Shown: positions 1 through 13,110 of the stretch, piece by piece | How the letters are laid out: each line of letters opens with the position of its first letter | How positions within the stretch are numbered: position 1 is the stretch's first letter | NCBI GenBank assembly: GCA_013180625.2 | Contig: SNVD02013943.1 | Location: 186,001 to 250,000, forward strand | DNA from: Boswellia sacra | Lineage: Eukaryota > Streptophyta > Magnoliopsida > Sapindales > Burseraceae | Reading direction: 5' to 3' | Length of the DNA stretch: 64,000 nt | The notes under the pieces: generated by a model | What the model was told of the DNA's origin: nothing | Database searches by the model: none | What the model saw: the letters and a program-made list of their open reading frames with translations, nothing else | Position numbers and translations under genes: made by a program

Positions 1-1508
1 TCAGCCCCTACAAGACATAAAAATGCAACGACATAAACACAGTCCCTTTATATATTGAATCTAGTCATCTCTCTATCTCACTTAGTTATGACTTTTTTTT
101 TTTTTTTAAAGGCTTGTTAATAAGGATTGTTGGTGATGCGTTATGATTAGCCTCATGGCTGATAAAGAAATGACCCAATTGGCCAGCTCTCTCACCCACT
201 CCTTTTGAAGGCTCTGATAATGATATCCAACAGCTTTTCTGGTTTCTTTCCTTTCTGTACTTTTTGTAGTTCCACTATTAAGATATAATCTGTGAGTGTG
301 GTTTCACTTAAAGGAAACGACAAACATACTTCTCTTTCCCTCCAACGCATTTTTCCATAATCCTTAATTTTCAACACTTCGTGTTCTGCTACAATTACAT
401 ATACTTGCCAAATTTTGGTAAAATAATAATAATAAGCTTAAAGATAACTGTACATGTTTACATATTTGATAATTACATCCCAATCCCAAATGATCACTCC
501 TGACCCAACCCCTCTACATTTACATACATAAATAAATACATATATATATATATGTATGTAGAATACTTTAACTTAAATTTTTTAATTTAAATCTAGACAT
601 CAATTAATGATCATTTAACCTATATTTACAATGGTTGAGAAAAAATGGTTGAGAAAAAATACGTATTAAGAGAGAAGGGTATCTAAAAGAAATAATAATA
701 ATAAGGCTTTACTTCACATCATCATCATCTGCTTGCATCAGAAAGATAAGAAAATGTAAGTTTATGACTTCCATGACACCAGTTGACTACTTGCAGAGAT
801 TCATGGGGAGCTATGATAAGTACCATAAGGAACCTCAAACCATTTCTTAAGATCAGTGCTCATCATAATTTCTCTTTTACTTGATGATACGATAATTTAA
901 TATTTTAGAAATAATAGTATTACTTAAATCCTGCAAAGTGAAATTAAGAATAATTTAGGCATAACATATATAATAGGGACTTATTTGTGAATTTATGATT
1001 GGAAGGATATTTGCCTCATGGCGGTAGAGAAGGCATTAAAGTTGGGTTGCAGCATAAAATTGCCTCTAAAGGGGCAGCAAGCGCTAAGTCTTTCCTGTTT
1101 CGATTACACAAAGTTAGGAAAAGTGATAAAGAGGCCATCAGGGACCGTGAGATTTTTAAAGTGGCCACGATCCCTCGTTGCAAGAAGTGCTCTCTCTCTC
1201 TCTCTCTCTCTCATTACATTACAACAAAGAAAAGGGCTAGCTAGCTGCTGTCGTTTTCCTGGACTCCTTTATTAAAAATGCTTGGATGATCATCAACCGC
1301 CCCTGTCATTCTGTTCAGACACGTGTATTTCATTATATTGACACTTTCCTATTAATCATCAAATTGTATAAACGAAGTGAAAATAAGATTAATTCAAACA
1401 ATATTCAAGCGACTCGTACTTTGCGATACTGAACAACCACCCAGTTCAAGTGATTTGATTTGTCACAGTAATTTTGTACTTATATTTATTTCAAAGAATA
1501 AAAATAGA
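1..1508. other. Intergenic DNA, no gene seen
   Basis: AT-rich DNA with poly-A/T runs and short direct repeats, such as a doubled ATGGTTGAGAAAAA near 632-660. The short open frames here use ordinary AT-rich sequence, match no family I recognise, and include a TC-repeat translation around 1190. No splice-bounded coding exon is apparent. Confidence 0.6.
1190..1212. repeat. (TC)n microsatellite
   Basis: Uninterrupted TC dinucleotide run of about 11 units. Confidence 0.95.
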
Positions 1509-1839
1509 GGGGTCATCTTACAATATATCGGTTATATTATATAATTATTTTTAAATTTTTTATAAATTTAGTATAAAAATTATAAATCCTTATATAAAAA
1601 TCGTAAATATAAAAAAATAGTTGTAAATGAATAATTTTTCACATTTATAACTTTTATACAATGATTTACAACTTTTACATTAATTTACAAAAAATTGAAA
1701 ATAGTTATACAATTTTTCATTTACAACTTTTTTTTCACATTTACGATTTTTATTCAACGATTTATAACTTTTATACTAAATTTACAAAAATTTTAAAAAC
1801 GGCTGCACCGATACAACCAGTACACCGTAACTCAAGCCC
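1509..1839. mobile_element. Foldback MITE-like element
   Basis: The two halves are inverted copies. Roughly 1545-1640 reappears reverse-complemented at roughly 1695-1800, including shared blocks such as TTTAGTATAAAA and AAATCGTAAAT. The outer ends start GGGGTCATCTTAC on the left and GGGCTTGAGTTAC on the reverse-complemented right, which is a weaker match. The element is about 330 bp, AT-rich and has no coding capacity, as in miniature inverted-repeat transposons. I could not settle the target-site duplication. AAAGAATA occurs on both sides but not at positions consistent with these ends. The superfamily is therefore left open. Confidence 0.6.
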
Positions 1840-3960
1840 AAAAGAATAGAATCCCTCTTTCACTACCCTCTTTAATGCAATTTAAATCCATATTATAAAT
1901 TTGCACTGATGCATTTGTTGTGTTCTCTCGTGGTACATGCCCCTTTTCTCTTTATCTTCCCCTTCTCTTTGAAATTGGAAGGATCAATTTTGCATATATG
2001 ACGATAAAAAGATTAAAAGAAAGTCTGACGTGTAGAATTATTGGTTATGTCCAATCAACGACAAAGAACTCCCATATGAAATTTTTTTAAATATTTTTAT
2101 TGATTGATTGAATTATAACAAGGGATAACAAAACTATACATAACTTGATGACCCTACTTCTTATAAAACAAGTAAAAATTATATAAAGGAAAAAAAATCC
2201 TACAAATATTAAATATCCTAAAATACTAAAAATCATAATGAAATAATAAAAATCTAATTAAAACTAAACCCTAATTTAAACTATCGTACATCAGTATAAA
2301 TATTTCTTAATATAGGATAAATAAAAACACAATTCATATTTTATAACTTGAAGCATCTAATTACATCGTATTTATTAACAATTCCTCTTCTCTGCCGAAT
2401 TGTCGCTCTCCTATGGTTGTAAAAGTTTGTTATAAGTGCATTAATATTAGAGGCTATATTAATTATAGAGTTCTACAATTATAGTCTTATAGAGATACAT
2501 ATATGTCACAGCATTATTGGGATGGAATTAATTGTGGCATCTTTTCAAAATGTCATTCAATAATTTTGACTTGCACTTCGATATTAGTTTGTCCATTTAA
2601 TTCGTAGACATGGCTACTCCATGAGGTTTTAGTTTTTGTAGCGTATTAGGATTTTATTGACCATTTAATATTTTCAGCTCCATTAAAAAGAAGCATTAAT
2701 GAGTTGATGGCAACAAATTAACTAGATTATATATGGGGTTAATACAACTCATGACATGTATATATATACAACCAAAGAGAAGAATATTAAAGAAGAATTA
2801 CATTGTAATATTGTTCTCCAAAAAAACCAATTATGAAACTACTATGATCTCTTCCCTAATTAATTAAATAAAGGGCACTTATTTGATATTAGGGAATAGA
2901 CATAGACAATATATTATATACAAATTGATGTGTTATAAGATAATCATAGAGTGAATATAGAAGAGTTAATTTATTTAAAGAAGTAATGATATGCGTATAA
3001 ATAATTAATGTTTTATTTATTTGTATGCAAAGTTGGAAAAATATAAGAGTTAAATTGGTAGAGAAGTGGATCGTGGAGGCCTAACCTTGTTACGGCTCAA
3101 TGTATAGTACTCACTCATCAAATTAATAATAAAGATTTAGAAGATAAAGAAATGGAAAAAAGTCAGTTTAACGTAAGTTTGTATTCTAAAAAACTAATAA
3201 AAAAAAGGAATGAAACACATAAACATGCATTTTTTTTTAATTTTTGATGTTTAATTTTCAATAGTATTTGGTCTAATATTTAAGTGGAGTTAAAGGGACC
3301 ACAAGCTCTGCGTTCTGACGACTTTCTTCTCTAGAGGCTGGCTTGCGTATCTATTCATTAACTACTTTTTCGTATTCGTTGATAAATTTGATTCCTTTGG
3401 CATAAATTTACACTGCACATTTCACTATCAATCTGCAGCGTTGACAATAAAATATATATTATTGTTTACCTTTATATCATGCATACAGTTCAATTCACCC
3501 AAGTGAAGGGAGACTAATTTGAGTGAATATAATGAAGTTAGAGAGTGAATGTATCTTTTTATACACGTCTATCTATCTTGAAACTTTAATTGATGAAGGG
3601 AAGGGAAGGGAAGGGATATGAAATTGTATGACAGTTGTGCACAAACACGTTTGGGTTTTCTGGTGGCTAGACAAATTAAATGAGAAAAAGAAAAGCAAAG
3701 CAAAGCATGCAAAGAAAATTAACAAAGCTAGCGGTGGAGCATGGCATATATATAGTTCTGTTGCAGTCCTAGAAAAGGACAATGGCAGGGGGACCCTGAG
3801 CAATTGTTTCATCTAAGAAATATGTGAAAACCACTACTCAAGGCTCGTGATCCGAGCTGATATATATTATGTGCTTCTCTTAATTTCTGTATGTGTGTTT
3901 GCGTTTTACATATGGGTGAGAAAGATTGTTTGGATTTTGGAGCAGTTTATGAGCGTGTCT

Positions 3961-3982
3961 ACACACACACACACACACACAC
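3961..3982. repeat. (AC)n microsatellite
   Basis: Run of 11 AC units. A separate (GA)n run follows at about 4021-4035, after a short CG-rich tract. Confidence 0.95.
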
Positions 3983-5651
3983 TACACATGATGTGAAATG
4001 AAAGGCGATCGCCCGCGCGCGAGAGAGAGAGAGAGGGAGACATGCAGTACCTGCCAAGTTGTTAATATTGTCGCTTGTTCTTATATTGATCGTCCTCTTT
4101 ACTACCGCATGTGGCCGGGCTGGCTACCTTTCACATTTTACAACTCTCTAGCTACATATATATTATTAGTCTAGATCTGCCATGTCGTTAATGTTGTTGC
4201 AGCACTGTAACTTTTAGGGCAATCAGAATTCATAAATTAACACACAGAAACTATTTAATCACCTTATTAATTAATTGGACTCGGCGAGGAATCTTTTCAG
4301 CTGCTTCGAGTTTTCATCGCTTTATTGCTTGATAAAACTTTCTGCAAATAATTTAAAACTAAAGTAATAATTTTTACCAGCTAGGGTTGAAATGCTTTTA
4401 TTTTTAAAATTTTCTTTTCTGTCCTTGATTTAACATCTGGATGAGAATTAACCAACTACAGGGCAGGCAGCAAAACAAAAAGGAGAAGTACTATTTTGCC
4501 TGCGGGTGATGAGTTCATATACATTACTAAAGGGAACCCACAGTTGTCACAATCAAATGAGTCTTTGTATATTTTAACATTAATTGATTGCATGCGCATG
4601 CGTGAATGGTTGCAGAAACAATCCAATGGACTGGTGTCCCACTTGTTAAAATGACTACTGCAACCGCCTTCAAGGGGGTCAGAGATGAAGACAACAATTT
4701 AAAGCAATTTGGTTGCTAATAAGCTAGCTAGCTCTGATAAGATTTAGAAGACTAGCAAGCTAAAACTAGCTTTAGCTTGCTAGCTACCAAGCCCTTCCCT
4801 TTGAATCTTTATCATTATCAGTAGTAGTAAAGGCATTGGCGTTAGCTTTAGCTTTGCTTGCTGTGGTTACAAGCAAGTCATGTCTTGTTGCTATCATTCG
4901 TTCAAAGCGAAGTTTGCACAAATCCATATATACTTGCACATTACCATGCCAATGCCGGCCCTTTCATCAAGAGAATTATATTATATAAATTATTAATATA
5001 TAATGCATGCAGATTAGTTTATATGGGCATAATTATATACTCTTTTCCAGCATCAGATTGTCACGTGCTCAAAAAGAAATCAAACATACAATCGATGATC
5101 AGATCAATAGACGTATTTATACAATGATGAGAATCGGAGAGTTTCAATATATAGTTTATAGTTTATGAGAATTTTTGCTGGATGTGAGCAAGAGAGATTT
5201 GGATAATTTTATAATAATAATGTATCTTATTGATGGGTCCAAGAGTAGTATCGCATCTTTAACTGGTGATTATGACTTGGCATGTGGATAAGAGAGTTAT
5301 CAACGTCAAGTCTTTCAACCGTGAAGTGGTTTGAGTTTCTTTTTCATCTGATTTATCTGCTATCGAATTTGCTTTACAACATTCCATTCTCCTTTTCGAA
5401 CCGCACACAGCACAATATTCCTTTTCGAATTGAACCTATCTACTATTATTTTTGTTTCACATACACTCGGCAGTTCCAAGTTTAAGACACTGAAAGTGCA
5501 CTCACTCTTGATGAGCAGAAAGATTCTGTTTGATCCATCGATGTCCCCATAAGTTTGAAGGAAAAGCAAACCAAACCAAACAAATATAAAATAAAATAAA
5601 CCCATATATCAAACCATGGCAAACTAACCAAATATTGTTTAATTTTTAATC

Positions 5652-5653
<2 letters not shown>

Positions 5654-5696
<43 letters not shown>
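5654..5696. repeat. (AT)n microsatellite
   Basis: Uninterrupted AT dinucleotide run of about 21 units, likely polymorphic in length. Confidence 0.95.
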
Positions 5697-5699
<3 letters not shown>

Positions 5700-7442
5700 G
5701 ACCCTTCTTGTTTTGTTGCAGTGACTTTGATAATGAATTCTAATTTGGCAAAAAAATATTGTTATATAAGAATTTTGCAAAGATGAACTGCAGGTAGCAT
5801 AGATATATATATTTATGTCCGGCAGCAGCATTAAAGCAACTTGCAAAATAATTGTTCGAAATCTTTGTCTAATATGTGGAGTGAGGTCACTGCTGAGCCA
5901 ATCATCTTTAGCCGATTTCCCAATCTTGTTTTTATTTAATTAACTTGCTCATATGATAATGAAAGTTTTGCGAAAATTAACAAGATGGCAAATGTCAACA
6001 TGTATATGTAAACTCATTCATCCATCTTCCCATACGTACAACTACAAGATATAACATTATTTCTATGTCTTGTCTTATCTCCTGAGCGGTATTTGTCACC
6101 GTCTGTAAAATAATGCCCAGCCTCACACCAATTCCAAACTTAGTTTCATCATCACATGCCCCAAAATTTCCTCAATACTCAATATCACGATTAAAACAAA
6201 TTTATTATTCTTTTCATACTTTCAATTCAACTTTGCATTGGTTTTTTTTTTTTTTTTCAAATGTTTTTCCTGGGACATGATTTTGAAGATTGTGAAATTG
6301 ATTAGTCTTTTGGGTTCATCAAAGGCATGTTGGGCCTCGGCCCTTCACAAGCCCATTCTGATCTTTGAATCAGTCATCAATTCAGAGCCTACTTGAATAA
6401 ATTGGTGATTGGGGTGGGCACTCTGGACTGCTATAAGGCCCCCAGTTAAATTCCAGGTCCAGAAGTATAAATCTTTGAAGTCATTTAGTCTTCAACTTAA
6501 ACCATGTTTTATGTGAGCTAAAAAATACCATCTAATAGCAATGTCAACTCAGTTGGTACCTTTTAACTGATAAACTTAATACTTCTACCCTCTTATTATT
6601 TTCTGATATAACATGTGTATGCAATTATGTTTTAAATTTGTAAAATTTATTATTGAAAAATTACAATATGCATACTTGTTACCTTGTATATGCATAGACA
6701 TGCCTTTGAAAATATAATGTTTTTGTCAAAATTTTCTAGATTCTTTTCAACGGAAGGCATGTTCAATGCAAAACTACATCCTTTTTTTAAGTGAAATGTA
6801 TTTTTAAAGTTAAAAAAAAAAATCCCAGAGAGTTATCAACACATAATTATGGAATGCATTTAATCTCATATGGATGTAATATCAGTCAGCCAAATCATTT
6901 TCCTAGTTGTTATTAAACTATTAATTTATGTTGAAAAATGGAATTAATAAAATCTGTGGCGTGCTTCGTTGGCCTTGCCATCTTAATCTTTGTCTTCTTC
7001 TTGATCCAAAACTAGAAACAAAATGGCCTTTTACTATATTAAATGTGAAAAAAAATGGAGCCAAATCCAAACCCAAGCCCAGATTTGCCTTTCGTTTCAT
7101 CTATTTTGGTTTTGGCTCCTCCCATTAGGCGCCCAAAATTTCTCATTTTTGTGTTCTTTCCTCAAATTCCCAAAAACAAAAACTCCCTCCTTTGACTCTT
7201 CCATGATCTATGAAACTCAAATCACAAAGAATCCAAGAATAAAATTCCACATATCAATCAAACTCAAATCACAAAGAATCCAAGACACAAAATTCGGTTC
7301 GCTCCTTGATTAAATTTTAAAAAAAAATTGACTAAAATTTTTCTGAAAAATTTGAATCATCCCCCCAAAACGAAACCAAGTACCCACCACTACAAATAGC
7401 TCATCATCCTCACTTGCTCCCTCACCATTAACCTTCGTAGAA

Positions 7443-7751
7443 ATGGAAAACAACAAAGAGAACATCCCTCCTTTCTCTACAAAACAAGCCCACCCAGTTG
7501 CCGCACCTGCCCCGTCTGTCCATAGGAAAGGCTTCAAGAGAAGGCAAAGATTGCCTCTTGCTGATATCTCTAATCTTTTCAACGTTTCATCTCAAGAAAG
7601 AGATTCCACATTACCCTTATTATCTGTTGCACCAGCCTGTTCTATATCTACATCTACTTCAAATCCTCGGAAGAGATCAAGAGCTGCTGAAGATATTGTT
7701 GATTTCGAAGCAGGGACTAACGCCAAGTCAGTGAGGATGCTATTCAGATAA
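7443..7751 (+). CDS. Small protein with KEN-box and D-box motifs
   Basis: This is a 102-residue frame beginning with a clean ATG. Residues 4-10 read NKENIPP, a KEN box followed by prolines. A basic stretch follows (HRKGFKRRQR), then RLPLADISN, which fits the destruction-box pattern RxxLxxIxN. A second basic cluster, PRKRSR, lies near residue 75. In plants and animals these two degrons together mark substrates or inhibitors of the anaphase-promoting complex (APC/C), for example cyclin B and the plant securin-like PATRONUS proteins. I do not recognise the family by name, and PATRONUS orthology is not claimed. The frame has no intron and ends at TAA. Likely nuclear, inferred from the basic clusters. 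A spliced extension cannot be excluded. Confidence 0.6.
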   Translation: MENNKENIPPFSTKQAHPVAAPAPSVHRKGFKRRQRLPLADISNLFNVSSQERDSTLPLLSVAPACSISTSTSNPRKRSRAAEDIVDFEAGTNAKSVRMLFR

Positions 7752-10097
7752 TCATTTTGTTCACGGATAAAGGATCTAGACTCTTTAATTATGATCAAGA
7801 AATTAAATTTCTTGATCCATAGATATGTTGTTCATGTTATAATCTATACAAAATTTTATTTTATTTAATAAAAGTTCGCTTCTGATATTTCAATCAATGT
7901 CACTCCGGAAGCTCCATTAATTGAAGTTTGGTCGAATTCCAATTTCCAACTCTTTACACTGCTCTCCATCCAAGTGGCTGCAGCCTGGGCTGGTTAACTA
8001 TAAACATTATAATATTATAATAATTATAATGGTCCATAGACGTTGCTTAAAAAAATTAGTCATGAACCATGCAGGTGGGAAAATGGTTGCTTAAATAATA
8101 TAATATGAATAATGTCTCTTAATTAATAAAGCCTTTGACTTCTCTAAACTCTCTCAAATTTATGTCGTTAATTGTGAGTGCGGCGAATATGTAAAAAGGA
8201 TGGAATACGTAAAGTGAACCCTACCTTACCCACCAATTTTTTTAAAGATTATACTTAGGTAGATGTTTGTGCATTAATATTTTACTTTTGTAGATTCTTA
8301 GGGATCCTCGTTTTGGAGGATGATGTGTGCTAGCATAGAATATTAATGGTGCTTGATACCAAAATATATTATAATTATATATAAAAAAATATTTCTAGTT
8401 AATATATACATGTAGAAGTTTACTATTTTTATAAAGAGTTATATAGAAGATAGTAAAATTCTTCTCGAATTATTATTAAATTTTATATATATGTTGAATT
8501 TGTGTACGAGGGTGCATAAATAATGAGCAGTTTTGGTACGAGTGCTCATTCATCTGACCTCAGTCTAGTGGGGATCACTTGTATAATTAATGTGAGAGAC
8601 AATTACAAATTGCATAGAATAATTTTGTTTAGTGGGTTTTAACAAAAGTAAACTACACTAATTAGGAGGTAATTAAAGGCCTAAAACCTAGTGTTGAGTC
8701 CAACAATTGATTTGACATATCATAGTGGCGTCTATCTCTATTCTCTCCTTTAGCTAATGACTTCATTATCCATTAGCACTTGCATAAAATAATAACAATT
8801 CAGGCAGGGGCGGAGGCAAAGTGCCCTTCTCTTTTGATTAGCAAATCTTCTTAATCCAAGTTCCAACGAACGAGTAAATGATAGGATGCCATCGTCACAT
8901 TCATGCATTAATTGAATATTTCGGCATTCATCGTCCACTGATAGCTATTCAACTCATGTAGGGATATATGTCCTGGCTATTCGTTCAATCAAAGACTTGT
9001 ACATTGCCAAAATTTCCCTCATATTAACATTATTAATTGATATATCGATCTAACTCGGTAGGATTTTGTTGATATATATATTTATATAGAGCAGTTTCTT
9101 CTTGTAAAATGCGAGTTAAAATTTTCTCTAGATCTAATTTTTATTTGAAAAAATTTTATGAATATGTAATTCATTAAAAATATATTAAAAAGAATAGAGA
9201 ATAAATTAAATCTTAAATCATACGTGAGAGAGAATTCTAATCCGTAAAGTGCATGGTTTTGAAAGGTGATACCAAATTATCCATTCCTCAGCACAGGTAA
9301 ACAGCAGAGAACTAGTTCGTTTGCTGTTGACCATGAGCAGCTAAGTGTTATTGGTTACAAGTACTTTTAAGCTTTTGAGCAGAACAGTTTTTACTCAATT
9401 GTGCTTCACAGTACTGATTATGCTTTCTTCTGAAACGTGGTTAACAGTAATATCTCTTCACAGCCGACATGCACCCATTAATTCCTTGCATAAATTCAGC
9501 CTCTCCCTCTCCCTCTCATCTTCCTCCGTAGATTTCATGCGTTTGTGCGTTGTACCATATAGAAAGAACACGAACAAAACTTAGCCAGACCGCCGTCACT
9601 GATTTGTTTCAAGCAGTAAAATTTAAAGCAAATGCAAACAAAAGCTAACTCAAAAGTATTTGACATCATGCACATTTTTTTTCAGTGGAGTCAATGTGCA
9701 TGCTTAATAGAATCCAAAACATGTTTGTCCCTTCAAGACCTCAGGGGAGACTATATCGAGATAAAGCTCCATTTGAGGGCAACCTTTAAAACATCAGAAG
9801 TGGTATCGAAACCAAAAGCGAATGACTAGATTCGCACTTTATGCTAGGTACTCCTTCTGAAATTTGAAGAGTCCTAGGTACGTATATTTTTCTTTCGTAG
9901 AGAGAATTCAGTGAATTGGACAGCTCATATATCTGATTAGACATTGGCAAACACTTTTAGTGGAATCAAATAAACTTGTTAGTGAAATGAACCGGATTTA
10001 CATGCGCAGCACGACACCATAACAAGACAAATATTAACTGACGCATTTGACTCCCACTTTGTTTGAATATAAACCCAAAAAGAAATTAATGAATCGC
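7752..10097. other. Intergenic DNA, no gene seen
   Basis: AT-rich sequence with no exon-like open frame and no transposon ends that I can pair. The short open frames near 8750-8940 and 9345-9830 have no recognisable domain. Confidence 0.5.
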
Positions 10098-10105
10098 TAT
10101 ATAAG
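10098..10105 (+). promoter_or_regulatory. TATA box of the CLE gene
   Basis: TATATAAG lies 83 bases upstream of the CLE start codon. That leaves room for a transcription start near 10130 and a leader of about 50 bases. Confidence 0.6.
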
Positions 10106-10180
10106 GGGCTATGCTATCCAAGTTCTGAATTATCATTCACTATTTCTGGTTTAACTATTTGTGCTTCAAGAGGAATTAAT

Positions 10181-10417
10181 ATGGCTAGCCTCAAGGTCTT
10201 AATATGTCTTATTTTGCTTTGGCTTACATTCTCTAGTTTGGAAGCTAGACTTCTTCAGCCACATCCAGAGAGGAGTAACGTAAGCAAAGTTTGGCGAGAA
10301 TTGGTGCAAATGTCGATGGAACTCAAGTTAAAGCTGAAGTACGAAGAAAAGATGGACGGTGGCTATTATGAGTCCAAGAGATTGAGTCCTGGAGGACCTG
10401 ATCCAAGACACCACTAG
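10181..10417 (+). CDS. CLE: CLE peptide precursor, CLE1/3/4 type
   Basis: This is a 78-residue intron-free preproprotein. Residues 1-22 form a hydrophobic signal peptide, with probable cleavage after the Ala of LEA. A variable, charged middle follows. The last 12 residues are RLSPGGPDPRHH, the CLE dodecapeptide carried, to my recollection, by Arabidopsis CLE1, CLE3 and CLE4. It has the conserved prolines at positions 4 and 7, which are hydroxylated in the family, Gly6, and the terminal His pair. No residues follow the peptide, which is usual for this subgroup. The secreted peptide signals through CLAVATA1-type receptor kinases. In Arabidopsis the CLE1-7 group responds to nitrogen status and acts on root growth. 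Orthology to a single member cannot be decided from the peptide alone. A TATA box lies 83 bases upstream. Confidence 0.93.
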   Translation: MASLKVLICLILLWLTFSSLEARLLQPHPERSNVSKVWRELVQMSMELKLKLKYEEKMDGGYYESKRLSPGGPDPRHH

Positions 10418-12623
10418 AATATCTCTTAATGAACTTCCTGCACAGCTGCTAGTCTCAATAATTGTACAATGACACAGCAGCAACTCATGTATGGAGTAAT
10501 TTGGAGTTACTTTTTCATTTTTGACTTGCATTTCTAGTCACGCATGAATGCAGCTATATATATAGCTAGTGATTTTGCAATGCAATCTGTAACAGAACGG
10601 TTTCTTATATGATATGCATGCTGGTATCCGCGGATATATTGGGTTGACGAAGGTCGAAAGTGAAGAAAATTACTTCATTATCATCATCAGTCTTTTTCAC
10701 TTCCTACTAATATTATTACAATAATGGGAGTCGTTTATTTAGTAATGTGGGTGAAATCATGCACCCATACCCATCAGTCATCAAATTAAGTACTGTTAGT
10801 GATACGGACATACGGTAATGTTGCACTTAATTGCTCTTTAATAATTCTTTTTTAAGACTAATTAACTTTGGCAATTGAACAATTCATGTTTGATGATCAT
10901 GAAAATAATTAACTACATGGCAAACATAATTATGCACTTCTATAGTCTACACAGTAGTGCTCCACTCCCCTTCATGTATATATAACATATATAGATCCAT
11001 TTCCAATAACTTATAATTTTAAGCCAAATGCATCCTCTCTTCTCTCACATTTTCCTGGTGCATTGTCTACGACATGCATGTGAAAGCTATATATAAAGCT
11101 AATTTTGGCTTATAAATATATAACTACAAAGCAAAGTACGTAGATACAACAGGTACCGAAAGCTAGCCTTTGAAGATTAATTTTATACGGTCTTTTTATC
11201 AACACATGATAATAAATAAATCAAAATTCCAATACTTTACAAGTCGAATTTAGTCGTTATTCTCCTTTTTTAATAATTATGTTATCGAACTCTAGGCTTT
11301 TCAGCGATTTAATAAGCATTAAACAAAACTATAATGAATGACATCACATTATCGGGTCCGAAAGTTGATCGATGCACATGCATCATCCTCATTGAAGAAT
11401 CATCGATCATATATATTTTTAGTATATGTAGAAGTCAACAAGTACAATTTATTTTCCTTAAAGATTAAAAATTCACATCCCAACTATTGGAACATCCTAG
11501 AGTTTATTATTGAGTCATAAAATAACCAATATTCTATCATAAATAATTGAACAATAATAATCCAAAATTTTATAGGCAAGAATACTATGATAGAAAAATG
11601 GTCATGCAAGGGCAGACATGGAAAAAACACCCAAGGAGAAATGCATATGTTTCTTGGATCTAACCACGTATCAAACTCAAAATTTGTTGAGTATTGTAAT
11701 GTGAATATGGTCAACAGCTGTGACTATGAGGTCAATGGCCTGGATTCTGATTGTTGGGTCAACCCATTTACTTGACACTACTTTCATTAAAGTTAATGAG
11801 TGTAGTCAGAACTAATGCGGTGCACTAAGAGACATTCAAAAGCTAAAAGTAGCTAGCTCTCCCCAGAATAGCCCATGGGCCTTGAACGTGAAATCACTAA
11901 ATTCAAAGCAAATTGACCATATTAAGGGCCGAAGTGGATTATTGTTGTTATCGGAGTTGTGCTATTTAGGCCCACTTTTTAATCCATCACCCTCACTTTT
12001 ATCTTTATAAAATTTGACCATTTCACCTTTAAATAAAAATAAGATTACTAAAAAATAAAAAAAAATTTACTTAATACTCTTAAAACCCAAATTTATATTT
12101 ATCTTATTTCAAAATCTTTCTTCACCGTATATAATTTGATAAATCCATTTTATTTTTCAAGATATGTAATTCTGACTTAGAAGGTTTTCTTTAGAATTCT
12201 ATTGCTTATATAAATAATGAAAATAAAAAAAGTAGTTGCAAACAGTTATGAAAAAACTAAACAAGTTCATTGGAATATTGAGGTGTAACTATGAAGATAA
12301 TCTTTTACGCCCAAGTTAGCAGTGATATATGAGGTTTATAAGAAGAAAACACAAAATGATAATAACAAATTATTTGAAAACATGCATAAAAAATAGTCAA
12401 GTAGATGAGTTGCACATATTTGAAGTCGAGAGAATTCGCAACACATCTACGTTATTTTAGGGTTGAAGATTCACAACATATTTAAAAAGGATTTCAAAAG
12501 TAAGGACTTTGTTGCTTTTGGGAAACTTTTTTCTTCCTTTTGTCATACAAAAATGTTTAAAATACAGACACTGAAAGAAAAAAAGTACATAATTACTTGC
12601 TTATTAAAGTTTTCTTTTTAAAA
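10418..12623. other. Intergenic DNA, no gene seen
   Basis: AT-rich sequence between the CLE gene and a nested transposon block. Open frames at 11338-11775 are short and featureless on both strands. No RNA gene is recognised. Confidence 0.5.
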
Positions 12624-12628
12624 TTTAT
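12624..12628. repeat. TSD TTTAT, left copy
   Basis: TTTAT directly precedes the left LTR. The same five bases follow the right LTR at 24158-24162. A 5-bp duplication is normal for LTR-retrotransposon integration. Confidence 0.8.
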
Positions 12629-12757
12629 TATAAGGCCCCAAAACGGATATATAAATGTTGCTAATGGTATAGGAAAACACTAAATAATAAATCTTTAAAC
12701 AAAAACTTCAATAATCCTTCTTATTAGAAAAAAGTGAACATAATAATACGTTTAATG
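12629..12757 (-). repeat. Left LTR, outer segment
   Basis: First 129 bp of the left LTR, ending TTTAATG at the CACTA insertion point. It aligns by eye with 63398-63525, where the sequence runs on without interruption. Confidence 0.85.
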
Positions 12758-13110
12758 CACTACTAGAAAAGAGACCTTTTACGAAGGGTCGAAACCTCGG
12801 TAAAAGGTCTTTTACGGTAGGCTTATTGCGGTTTTGGCCCGCTGTAGTAAGTGGCGTCGTAAAAAAACCTAAGACCTTTTACGACGGTTTTGGCCCGTCG
12901 TAAAAGGTTTTATACTGTGGTTATATGGCCCGCCGTAAATAATCGTAGCAACATTATTTATTCTTTTACCGCGGGCTCCTAAACTGCCATAAAAAGTTAA
13001 CCGCGAGCATGTAGTCGAAGTAAAAACATCTTGCGGTGTGTTGTAGTGTGTTGTTTTATTTACCGCAGTTTATGGAACCGTCGTAAAAAATCAGCAGACA
13101 TTTCTGGATC
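12758..13110. repeat. CACTA copy 1, left subterminal repeat array
   Basis: Repeated GC-rich units such as TTTTACGACGGTTTTGGCCC, their inverses and CCGCCGTAAA, spaced by AT-rich sequence. These are candidate binding sites for the TNPA-like protein. Confidence 0.75.

Larger units (their letters stand above)
1840..7442. other. Intergenic DNA, no convincing gene
   Basis: Long AT-rich stretch with microsatellites (AC near 3961, GA near 4021, AT near 5654), poly-T tracts and small palindromes. One palindrome near 4752-4783 is AGCAAGCTAAA facing TTTAGCTTGCT. Near 7211-7290 a block containing CTCAAATCACAAAGAATCC is tandemly duplicated. Open frames are under 100 codons, mostly lack ATG starts or run through simple repeats, and show no domain I recognise. 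I see no tRNA or known microRNA sequence. Confidence 0.5.

Noticed and set aside
999..1275. Two overlapping frames of 81 and 85 codons
   Set aside because: They include translation of the TC microsatellite and resemble no protein.
4700..4800. Possible microRNA hairpin
   Set aside because: The stem around AGCAAGCTAAA is only about 12 bp and matches no microRNA I know.
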